64,000 bases of DNA from UBA7985 sp002690455 (GTDB lineage Bacteria; Pseudomonadota; Alphaproteobacteria; UBA7985): contig CBFIIW010000007.1 in NCBI GenBank assembly GCA_965662775.1, forward strand, positions 1-64,000. Direction: 5' to 3'. The position numbers were made by a program, and so were the translations under genes. Below the pieces are notes generated by a model. It did not search any database, was not told where the DNA came from, and was given only the letters and a program-made list of their open reading frames with translations. Of the stretch, positions 1 through 6,698 are shown in pieces. How positions within the stretch are numbered: position 1 is the first letter of the stretch; each line of letters begins with the position of its first letter.

Positions 1-46
1 GTAAAGCCCCGCTCAAAGCCAAGCGCCTTGAGCGTGACCACAGCAG

Positions 47-99
47 GTGCGCGGGGGAGGGCCGAAGGCCGCGAAGCGGACAAGGCCCGAGCGCGCCAC
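47..99. repeat. Nested-hairpin repeat, copy A
   Basis: This GC-rich intergenic element is built as nested inverted arms: outer GCGCG/GCGCGC, middle GGGCC/GGCCC, inner CCGC/GCGG around a GAA tip. Related copies lie at 30465-30516, 30982-31035 and 50378-50431, and a divergent relative at 30781-30841. Copy A lies downstream of the 3' end of the Lrp-type gene. It could act as a transcript-end hairpin or as a REP-like dispersed element; the function is unknown. Confidence 0.7.
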
Positions 100-175
100 C
101 AAACATTTCAGTCCAGAAAAATCTTAATGCAGAATGCCGCTAAGCAGCCGAACCTTCAGCATTTGCCGCCTGTCA

Positions 176-652
176 TCAAACCGCTGGTACCGGCACTGAC
201 GGCTTTCTGTCAGACCGCCGTATGCAGATTGCTGTCTTAACGTTCTTTACATTTGGCGCTGAGGTTAGATGACTAATGATGAATGCATTGAGCTCATCCA
301 CAGAAGGCGCCATCACCTTGAGGATGAAGTCATCCTCCCCCATCAGCATATGACATTCACGCACGTTAGCCCACGACCGGACTAGCGCCTCAAAGGCCCT
401 TAAGTCGCTCTCAGCCTGGCTGATCAGGCCAACATGACAAAAGGCCGTGACTTCGTAGCCAATCAGATCTGGATCAAGTTCCGCATGATAACCGTGAATA
501 TAGCCTGCTTCTTCAAGCGCACGCACACGTCGGAGACAGGGTGGGGGCGAGATCCCCACCCGCTCAGCCAAAGCCACGTTGGTGATCCGTCCCTCATCGC
601 GAAGAATTCTCAGGATCTTGAGGTCGACTTTATCAAGAGAAGCGCGTGGCAT
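176..652 (-). CDS. Lrp/AsnC family transcriptional regulator
   Basis: This 158-residue protein has the normal length and plan of the feast/famine regulator family. An N-terminal winged helix-turn-helix (about residues 8-60) carries the LDxxDLKIL start and a recognition helix with SPPPCLRRVRAL. A C-terminal RAM/AsnC effector domain follows (about 70-145), with a GEDDFIL segment. Such proteins sense amino acids and usually regulate themselves and neighbours. The gene diverges from trxB across 255 bp that hold an AT-rich palindrome, so control of trxB or itself is plausible but not shown. The ligand cannot be told from sequence. The start is the ATG at 652. Confidence 0.92.
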   Translation of the reverse strand: MPRASLDKVDLKILRILRDEGRITNVALAERVGISPPPCLRRVRALEEAGYIHGYHAELDPDLIGYEVTAFCHVGLISQAESDLRAFEALVRSWANVRECHMLMGEDDFILKVMAPSVDELNAFIISHLTSAPNVKNVKTAICIRRSDRKPSVPVPAV

Positions 653-697
653 AGCGGGCCGCCGAAATTTTCATCATACCTAGCCCAAATACCAGAA

Positions 698-742
698 AGA
701 AAATTGCTCCATAAAGAAATTTTCTACCAAAATACCTATAAT
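698..742 (+). promoter_or_regulatory. Probable trxB promoter with overlapping palindrome
   Basis: A perfect TATAAT lies at 737-742 on the plus strand, upstream of trxB. Just upstream is an inverted repeat with arms AGAAAATT (698-705) and AATTTTCT (718-725), which would overlap the -35 region. The surrounding 255-bp divergent gap is clearly AT-rich compared with its neighbours. An AT-rich palindrome beside an Lrp-family gene suggests an operator for that regulator. The -35 box itself is not convincing. Confidence 0.45.
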
Positions 743-907
743 GTGGATTTTGTTTTTGAAGGCCTCTTGCGATAGCGTCTTGGCCGATGTTTTGTCGGTC
801 TTCTCGCCTTCTCTGGTCTTCTCCTGTCTCTCTTGAACTCACTCCTGCCGATCCGGCCGAACCCTGTCCGGCAAAATTAATCACTGCAGCAAAAGGACCC
901 CTGCCCC

Positions 908-1888
908 ATGTCAAAGTCGAACCACCGCCGCATGATCATCCTCGGCTCGGGCCCCGCAGGCTATACGGCTGCCGTCTACGCCGCCCGCGCGGCACTTAAG
1001 CCGATGCTCCTGCAGGGGCTGCAGCCCGGTGGCCAACTGTCGATCACCACCGACGTGGAGAACTACCCCGGCTTCGCCGAAGCCATCCAAGGCCCCTGGC
1101 TTATGGAGCAGATGAAGGCTCAAGCCGAGAACGTCGGCACCGAGATGGTTTTTGACACCGTCGCTTCGGTAGATCTGGAAAACCGACCCTTCAGCCTGGC
1201 CTGTGAGTCTGGGGAAATCTGGACCTGTGACGCGCTAGTAATCTGCACGGGGGCGCAGGCCAAGTGGCTGGGGCTGGACAGCGAGGACGAGTTCCGCGGC
1301 TTCGGCGTTTCCGCCTGCGCAACCTGCGACGGCTTCTTCTTCCGTGAGCGCGAGGTCGCCGTAGTCGGCGGGGGCAACACAGCGGTCGAGGAAGCGCTGT
1401 ACCTGACCAACCACGCCTCCAAGGTCACACTGATTCACCGGCGAGACAGCCTGCGCTGCGAGAAGATCCTCGAAGACCGCCTGCTGCAGAACCCCAAGAT
1501 CGAGACCATTTGGGACAGCGAGGTGCAGAGCATCAACGGCACCAGCGGCTTCCCCAAGGAAGTCACGGGCCTAACCCTGCGCAACCGCAAAACTGACGCT
1601 GTCAGCGAGCTGAAGATCGACGGCCTGTTCGTTGCCATCGGCCACGCACCAGCCACCGGTATCTTCAACAGCACAGGGCTGGAGATGGATGGCGGCTATC
1701 TCGTGACCGCGCCAGACAGCACCAAGACCAATATCCCGGGCGTGTTCGCCGCCGGTGACGTCACCGATCACATTTACCGGCAAGCGGTGACAGCCGCTGG
1801 CATGGGCTGCATGGCCGCATTGGAAGTGGAGAAATACGTCGCTGCGCTCGACGTTGGCGAAACCCCAGACTGGGGAATCGCCGCCTAA
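908..1888 (+). CDS. trxB: Thioredoxin reductase (NADPH)
   Basis: TrxB reduces thioredoxin with NADPH through FAD and a redox disulfide in the cytoplasm. The 326-residue protein shows the FAD motif GSGPAG (13-18), the redox-active CATC pair (Cys137/Cys140) followed by DG, the NADPH motif GGGNTA (154-159) and a C-terminal FAD motif with FAAGDV. The length is normal for the bacterial low-molecular-weight class. The start ATG follows an AGGA-type site. Its stop overlaps the fdhD start (TAATG), so trxB, fdhD and mobA are probably one transcript. The Lrp-type regulator diverges from it. Confidence 0.97.
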   Translation: MSKSNHRRMIILGSGPAGYTAAVYAARAALKPMLLQGLQPGGQLSITTDVENYPGFAEAIQGPWLMEQMKAQAENVGTEMVFDTVASVDLENRPFSLACESGEIWTCDALVICTGAQAKWLGLDSEDEFRGFGVSACATCDGFFFREREVAVVGGGNTAVEEALYLTNHASKVTLIHRRDSLRCEKILEDRLLQNPKIETIWDSEVQSINGTSGFPKEVTGLTLRNRKTDAVSELKIDGLFVAIGHAPATGIFNSTGLEMDGGYLVTAPDSTKTNIPGVFAAGDVTDHIYRQAVTAAGMGCMAALEVEKYVAALDVGETPDWGIAA

Positions 1889-2862
1889 TGACCAGGAATG
1901 CGGGGACCGGAGACGATCAGGGGAAAGGGGCAGGCAACCTGACAGCCGGCCAGAACCCCAAAGCATCGACGGCAGATACGCCACTGCGCAAGCGCGCGAA
2001 GCCGCCACCGATCGAACCCGGCGCGCTTGACAGCTTGATCCTCGCGCCAGATCCAACCGACGCCGACCTCGCTCGCACACTCAACGTAACCAATGAACGC
2101 GGAGAGACTGAACGGGTGCGAGCAGTTCGTGAGCGCCCCTTGACGATCTTCCTCAACGACCAGGAAATCGTGACTGCAATGACGGTAGGTGACCATCCAG
2201 AGATGCTGGCGTTGGGCTACCTGATCAACCAAGGAATGCTCCCCCGGGAACCAAAGCTAGACAGCATCGACTACGATGCTGATCTGGGCGTAGCTGTCGT
2301 GCGCACGCCGGAGCAAACCAACTTTGAAGAGCGCCTGAAAAAGAAGACCCTGACCAGTGGCTGCGCACAGGGCACTGTGTTCGGCGACCTCATGGAGCAG
2401 CTGGAAGGCGTGCGCCTCCCTGATGACCAAGGTCCGCCATTGCCGCTGTCAACTTTGGCCCGGCTGCTGCGTCGTCTGGCATCGGTTCCCAGCCTCTACC
2501 TCGAAGCTGGTGGCATCCATGGTTGCGCCCTCGCCGAAGCAGACCGCCCACTGATCTACATGGAGGACGTTGGCCGCCACAACGCCGTCGATAAGATCGC
2601 GGGCGTTATGGCTGAGCGCGGCATCGTACCCGATGGTAAGATTTTCTACACCACCGGACGCCTGACTTCGGAAATGGTGATCAAGACTTTGACCATGGGC
2701 GTGCCCGTGCTTGTTTCGCGAAGTGGCTTTTCAGCCTGGGGGGTCGAGCTGGCGCGCGAAGCCAATCTGACCCTCATCGCGCGCGCTAAAGGGCGCCGGA
2801 TGACCGTCCTGGCCGGTGAACAGCGACTTGTCTTTGATACAACAGAGGAAACGGGTGGGTGA
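1888..2862 (+). CDS. fdhD: Formate dehydrogenase accessory sulfurtransferase FdhD
   Basis: FdhD passes sulfur from a cysteine desulfurase to the molybdenum or tungsten cofactor of formate dehydrogenase. The conserved loop reads TSGCAQG: Cys159 matches the essential sulfur carrier, while the second cysteine of the E. coli CxxC is absent, as in many relatives. Later family blocks EDVGRHNA and TGRLTSEM are present. At 324 residues it is longer than E. coli FdhD (about 277) because of a polar N-terminal extension of about 80 residues. The start overlaps the trxB stop and the end overlaps mobA (GTGA). No formate dehydrogenase subunit gene lies in the window. Confidence 0.95.
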   Translation: MTRNAGTGDDQGKGAGNLTAGQNPKASTADTPLRKRAKPPPIEPGALDSLILAPDPTDADLARTLNVTNERGETERVRAVRERPLTIFLNDQEIVTAMTVGDHPEMLALGYLINQGMLPREPKLDSIDYDADLGVAVVRTPEQTNFEERLKKKTLTSGCAQGTVFGDLMEQLEGVRLPDDQGPPLPLSTLARLLRRLASVPSLYLEAGGIHGCALAEADRPLIYMEDVGRHNAVDKIAGVMAERGIVPDGKIFYTTGRLTSEMVIKTLTMGVPVLVSRSGFSAWGVELAREANLTLIARAKGRRMTVLAGEQRLVFDTTEETGG

Positions 2863-3434
2863 TTTTCGGACTAGTGTTGGCTGGCGGACAATCCCGCCGG
2901 ATGGGCCGCGACAAGGCCTACCTCGAATTCGAGGGCGAAACCCTGATTCGCCGGGCCATCAGTCGTATGGAACCGCAGGTTGACGTGCTCGGCCTGAGCA
3001 CTGGGCCAAACAAAGAGCGCCTGTCAGAGATCGAACTCCCCCGCGTTTTTGACCTGGAACCTTCAGAGGGGCCGGTTTGTGGCATCCTCGCAGGACTGGC
3101 TTGGGCGCGAGCCTCGGGAGGGCTAGGTGCCCGTTTGGTCACAGTGCCGATCGACTGCCCCCATATTCCTTTCGACTTGGTGCGCAAGTTGACCCTGCAG
3201 ACCAGGGAAGTGGTGTTTGCCAGCAGCAGCGGTCGACATCACCCGGTGGTCGGCAGTTGGCCGGCCAGCGGTCTGGAAGTTCTGCTCGACGCCTTTCACC
3301 GTGGTGAGCGTAAGATCGACAGACTTGCAGAACAGATTGGCTGGACGGCCGTCGACTGGGCGACGGACCCCAAAGATCCGTTTTACAACGTCAACACGCC
3401 AGAAGAATTCACGGCCCTCGCTCCCTCGACCTGA
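2859..3434 (+). CDS. mobA: Molybdenum cofactor guanylyltransferase
   Basis: MobA links GMP to molybdopterin to give the guanine dinucleotide cofactor used by DMSO-reductase-family enzymes such as formate dehydrogenase. The 191-residue protein carries the nucleotidyltransferase signature LAGGQSRRMGRDKA (7-20) and an acidic PIDCP site in mid-protein, and ends with NVNTPEE. The start is GTG, overlapping the fdhD stop by four bases, which indicates translational coupling. Pairing with fdhD is functionally sensible because both mature molybdoenzymes. Confidence 0.95.
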   Translation: MIFGLVLAGGQSRRMGRDKAYLEFEGETLIRRAISRMEPQVDVLGLSTGPNKERLSEIELPRVFDLEPSEGPVCGILAGLAWARASGGLGARLVTVPIDCPHIPFDLVRKLTLQTREVVFASSSGRHHPVVGSWPASGLEVLLDAFHRGERKIDRLAEQIGWTAVDWATDPKDPFYNVNTPEEFTALAPST

Positions 3435-3524
3435 AATCACAGTCCCTGTCACCGACGGCTGCCCCACGCTGATCGCAGGCCCCCGAACCCAGGTCTGAGT
3501 CTTCCCGCGTCTGAACAAAAAAAG

Positions 3525-3551
3525 ACCCGTCAGGCACGAAGCCTGACGGGT
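3525..3551. terminator. Intrinsic terminator between mobA and the lipoprotein gene
   Basis: An 11-bp perfect stem (ACCCGTCAGGC/GCCTGACGGGT) has a 5-base loop. Read on the minus strand it is followed at once by a run of T residues (the A run at 3516-3523), so it fits best as the end of the minus-strand lipoprotein transcript. It may also stop the mobA transcript arriving from the other side. Confidence 0.85.
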
Positions 3552-3606
3552 AAGTCATTTTGGAGACACTTTCATGGAAAATGAAAGTTTGACGCTGTGC
3601 GGAACG

Positions 3607-4458
3607 TCAGAGTGAAACTCCGAGGCTAAACAGCGTATCCAGCGTCACGCTGGCTTCGCTGCGCGAGGCAAGAAATCTTGCCATCGCAGCCTGAGAGTTT
3701 GAGCCCCAGACACCATCGACGGTGTCGGAGTACAGACCACGCGTCTTGAGCGCGGCCTGAATGGCGGAAATTGTCGATTTGCTGAGATTTTCCGGGTTTA
3801 TCGACCGGTTCGACGAAGAAGATGAAGCCACGAACGCCTGTCCCGTGGTCGCGCCTAGTGGCGCTGGCTGAGTGATAGCGCTGCTTGCGCCTTGCGGCTG
3901 ATAGGGGTTCGGCGCAGTTACTGTCAGGCCCGGCTGGCTCATGGTGGGACTCAGGCTAGGCTGATAAGTCGCGCGCGTCACAGTGGTCGCAGCGGGGATG
4001 CGCGGGGCGTAAGGATTGGGCTGGGCGCCGTAAATCCCGCCACCGGTCGTCGGTATCACCCTCTGGGTGACAGGCGTTGACGTCGCGGGCGCGAGCGGCA
4101 TAGTCGGCGCATTTGGCGTGATGCTCGGCAGTTGCGTGCCGATGCTGGTGGCTTGACCACCAAAGCCTGACGGCGTGGTAAAGCCCTGTTGCAACCCTAT
4201 GGGTGCGGTTTGAACTTGAGCAGGCATTGCAAAGTTGGTTGCAGGCGTCGCAGCGCTGAGATCGAAGGGCGCGGGTCCACCACCAGTCGGCGCAGATGCT
4301 GGTGCTGGTGCTGGTGCTGGTGCACCAGCGGCCGTTTCCTCACCGTCAGAACCGAACAATTGGCCAATGTTAAGCGAATCAATAACGCTACAGCCACCAA
4401 GGCCGACGAGCATCGCGCTCGAAGAAGCCAATAAAATGATCCGTTTTGCAACGTTCAT
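3607..4458 (-). CDS. Lipoprotein with peptidoglycan-binding-like C-terminus
   Basis: This 283-residue protein starts with a lipoprotein signal peptide: basic start, hydrophobic stretch and lipobox LGGC. The middle (about 35-215) is low-complexity and rich in Ala, Pro, Thr, Gln and Gly. It includes an Ala-Pro run coded by a 6-bp tandem repeat (4298-4321). The last 55 residues resemble a peptidoglycan-binding_1 repeat: a two-helix pattern with a GLYxDTVDGVWG turn. I infer a cell-envelope anchor tethered by lipid and perhaps touching peptidoglycan. The exact family is not recognised. It stands alone and ends at the terminator at 3525-3551. Confidence 0.8.
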   Translation of the reverse strand: MNVAKRIILLASSSAMLVGLGGCSVIDSLNIGQLFGSDGEETAAGAPAPAPAPASAPTGGGPAPFDLSAATPATNFAMPAQVQTAPIGLQQGFTTPSGFGGQATSIGTQLPSITPNAPTMPLAPATSTPVTQRVIPTTGGGIYGAQPNPYAPRIPAATTVTRATYQPSLSPTMSQPGLTVTAPNPYQPQGASSAITQPAPLGATTGQAFVASSSSSNRSINPENLSKSTISAIQAALKTRGLYSDTVDGVWGSNSQAAMARFLASRSEASVTLDTLFSLGVSL

Positions 4459-4848
4459 GGGTCAAAATCCGATTACCAATCGCCGCCCACGTGCGGGACA
4501 CACGGTCGGAAATGCTCAAATTTTGCGGACAGGCCTTGAAATACGATTGGCCACCGCTTTGTATGTTTCAATAATGTCGATAGCGCCTGTTTTCGCAAGT
4601 GAAAAATTAAGCATCTCCGTTAAAGTTCTGTATTTTCACGTTTTTTTTATTAACCGGCTGACCTCCGAAAGTCGCATATTGTATATCAATGCGCCTGCCG
4701 CATGCCGCCGGCGTTGCTCATCCTGCCAGTCTGACATTGATTGCGTCGAACAACCTTCTTGAACTTGTCATAGATGAACCGTACATGCGCACTGCAAAGG
4801 TGATGCATGCGTGTCATTGCACGCAAGACGCAGGGGGGATCTGTCTGC
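4459..4848. other. Divergent intergenic gap, lipoprotein/dksA
   Basis: These 390 bases separate two divergent genes and should hold both promoters. The part near 4620-4660 is AT-rich with a run of eight or more T. A purine-rich stretch AGGGGGGAT shortly before 4849 serves as the dksA ribosome site. I recognise no RNA gene, riboswitch or convincing promoter pair. Confidence 0.4.
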
Positions 4849-5280
4849 ATGGGCTTGCCAAATTTACCACCTGACTACCGGCCAACCGAAAAAGAGCCGT
4901 ATATGAGCCCGCTGCAGCTGGCCTATTTCCGCAATAAACTTGAAGTCTGGAAGGCTGAGCTGCTTACGGAGAGCGAGGACACACTCGCCGCACTGCAGGA
5001 ACAGTCACTGTCCACGCCCGAAGCGGTCGAACGAGCATCCATGGAAACCGATCACGCGCTGGAACTCCGCGCTCGCGACCGGGCTCGGAAGCTCATCAAC
5101 AAAATTGATAAGGCCATCGCCCGTATCGATGTCGACGAGTACGGCTATTGCGAACAGACCGGTGACCCTATCGGTTTACGGCGGCTAGAAGCCCGCCCAA
5201 TCGCAACGATGACTCTCGAAGCCCAAGAGCAGCACGAGAAAGCGGAGAAATTGCACCGCGACGACCGCCGCATGTCCTGA
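4849..5280 (+). CDS. dksA: DksA/TraR family RNA polymerase-binding factor
   Basis: DksA binds the secondary channel of RNA polymerase and, with ppGpp, adjusts rRNA and amino-acid promoters. Starting at ATG 4849 gives 143 residues beginning MGLPNLPPDY, the usual alphaproteobacterial start; the longer in-frame extension lacks support. The coiled-coil part and the block ELRARDR are present. In the zinc-finger part E. coli has two CxxC pairs; here only the first Cys of the first pair remains (YGYCEQTG), and the second pair reads TLEA. This loss is known in alphaproteobacterial and cysteine-poor DksA types, so the finger is probably zinc-free. A terminator follows at 5313. Confidence 0.93.
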   Translation: MGLPNLPPDYRPTEKEPYMSPLQLAYFRNKLEVWKAELLTESEDTLAALQEQSLSTPEAVERASMETDHALELRARDRARKLINKIDKAIARIDVDEYGYCEQTGDPIGLRRLEARPIATMTLEAQEQHEKAEKLHRDDRRMS

Positions 5281-5312
5281 CCCTCCATTCGAGGCTACAA
5301 TTTTTTTCTATC

Positions 5313-5338
5313 AAAGGGAGCATTGCGCTCCCTTTTTG
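5313..5338 (+). terminator. Intrinsic terminator after dksA
   Basis: A 9-bp stem AAAGGGAGC/GCTCCCTTT (5313-5321 with 5327-5335) has a 5-base loop and runs directly into T residues. It lies 33 bases after the dksA stop and upstream of the recA promoter, so it separates the two units. Confidence 0.88.
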
Positions 5339-5372
5339 CGTTTTAAGGTTCGACAGTGATTTGTTCGCACTT

Positions 5373-5387
5373 GTTCTTCTGTTGTTC
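5373..5387 (+). promoter_or_regulatory. LexA (SOS) box of recA
   Basis: The direct repeat GTTC-N7-GTTC lies 84 bases before the recA start. This is the established LexA-binding form of alphaproteobacteria such as Rhodobacter and rhizobia. Its place in front of recA makes LexA control very likely. Confidence 0.8.
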
Positions 5388-5402
5388 TTGTGCCATAGAG
5401 AG

Positions 5403-5417
5403 GAACAAACCGAGTTC
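5403..5417 (+). promoter_or_regulatory. Possible second LexA half-site pair (GAAC-N7-GTTC)
   Basis: A palindromic variant of the SOS box with the same 7-base spacer lies 30 bases downstream of the first box (start to start), between it and the recA start. That spacing would place two repressors on about the same DNA face. The palindromic form is less typical than the direct repeat, so this is a candidate only. Confidence 0.4.
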
Positions 5418-5470
5418 AAACGCATAATTATTGCTTTTCTCAGACCCATTCCGCATAGGGAGTGCAGACC

Positions 5471-6550
5471 ATGGCATTGAACAATCTCCAACTGGTGAGT
5501 GACACGACTTTGAACAACGGCGATAAGGAAAAGGCGCTGGACGCTGCGATTTCGCAGATCGAGCGTTCCTTCGGCAAAGGCTCCATTATGAAGCTTGGGT
5601 CTCGGGAGAAGGTTGACATTGAAACCATCTCTACCGGGTCTCTATCCCTCGACATTGCTTTAGGGATTGGCGGCTTTCCTCGGGGTCGCGTAATTGAGAT
5701 TTACGGCCCTGAATCGTCAGGCAAAACGACCCTTTCCCTGCACTGTGTGGCCGAAGCGCAGAAAGCAGGCGGTGTTTGTGCATTTGTCGACGCAGAGCAT
5801 GCACTAGACCCGATTTACGCGCGCAAGCTAGGCGTGGATATCGACAATCTGCTGATCTCGCAGCCCGATACTGGTGAGCAATCACTAGAGATCACCGACA
5901 CCCTTGTGCGCTCCGGCGCAGTCGACGTGCTGGTCGTAGACTCAGTAGCAGCCCTGGTACCCCGAGCGGAACTCGAAGGCGATATGGGAGACAGTCAACC
6001 TGGCTTGCAGGCGCGACTGATGAGCCAGGCGCTGCGTAAGCTGACCGGCTCGATCTCGAAATCCAACACCATGGTGATATTCATCAACCAACTCCGAATG
6101 AAAATCGGCGTCATGTTCGGATCGCCGGAGACCACCACGGGCGGTAATGCGTTGAAATTTTACGCCTCTCAGCGTCTCGATATCCGTCGCATCGGCGCGG
6201 TCAAGGACCGGGATGAAATTGTTGGCAACCAGACCCGAATCAAGGTGGTGAAAAACAAGCTAGCGCCACCGTTCAGACAGATCGAAGTCGACATTATGTA
6301 CGGCGAAGGTATCTCCAAATCGGGTGAACTCCTCGACCTCGGCATAGCCGGTGGCGTGATCGACAAATCCGGCTCTTGGTTTTCCTACGGCGATCAGCGG
6401 ATTGGACAGGGTCGTGAGAACGCTAAGACCTTCCTGACCGAAAACGTAGAAATCGCCAGCGAAATTAAACATAAAATTCTGACGAATCATGGCCTCATCG
6501 CCGACGCAATGCTTGACGGTCCGGGCGATCAGGATGGGGGGGATTCCTGA
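5471..6550 (+). CDS. recA: RecA recombinase
   Basis: RecA forms ATP-dependent filaments on single-stranded DNA, drives strand exchange and triggers LexA self-cleavage. The ATG at 5471 is chosen over the in-frame GTG at 5462 because AGGGAG (5457-5462) then sits eight bases upstream. This gives 359 residues. The Walker A motif GPESSGKTT is at about 79-87, followed by the VDAEHALD block, the LLISQPD segment and the NQLRMKIGVMFGSPE loop 2 region. The C-terminus ends in an acidic tail. One clear SOS box lies upstream. alaS follows 148 bases on, an order common in alphaproteobacteria. Confidence 0.99.
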   Translation: MALNNLQLVSDTTLNNGDKEKALDAAISQIERSFGKGSIMKLGSREKVDIETISTGSLSLDIALGIGGFPRGRVIEIYGPESSGKTTLSLHCVAEAQKAGGVCAFVDAEHALDPIYARKLGVDIDNLLISQPDTGEQSLEITDTLVRSGAVDVLVVDSVAALVPRAELEGDMGDSQPGLQARLMSQALRKLTGSISKSNTMVIFINQLRMKIGVMFGSPETTTGGNALKFYASQRLDIRRIGAVKDRDEIVGNQTRIKVVKNKLAPPFRQIEVDIMYGEGISKSGELLDLGIAGGVIDKSGSWFSYGDQRIGQGRENAKTFLTENVEIASEIKHKILTNHGLIADAMLDGPGDQDGGDS

Positions 6551-6573
6551 TCAGCCGGGCCTGAATTGAGCAA

Positions 6574-6600
6574 CGGTGCGCTCAACGCATGAGCGCACCG
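6574..6600. terminator. Inverted repeat after recA
   Basis: A perfect 10-bp stem CGGTGCGCTC/GAGCGCACCG with a 7-base loop lies 24 bases after the recA stop. No T run follows, so it is either a weak terminator or a 3'-end stabilising hairpin. Confidence 0.5.
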
Positions 6601-6698
6601 CCTCAGATGCCGTGGACAGGCTCAAGCCCCCTGCGTAAAGATTTTGCTCAACGGTGGCCATATCCCACCGGGGGAACCGACGACGCAGGGAGCCTTTG

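Noticed and set aside
28..240. Plus-strand 70-codon ORF at the window start
   Set aside because: It runs through the hairpin repeat and the antisense of the Lrp gene; its composition follows the repeat and not a protein family.
5363..5376. Third SOS-like pair GTTC-N6-GTTC
   Set aside because: The spacer is six bases, not seven, so it does not match the LexA box.
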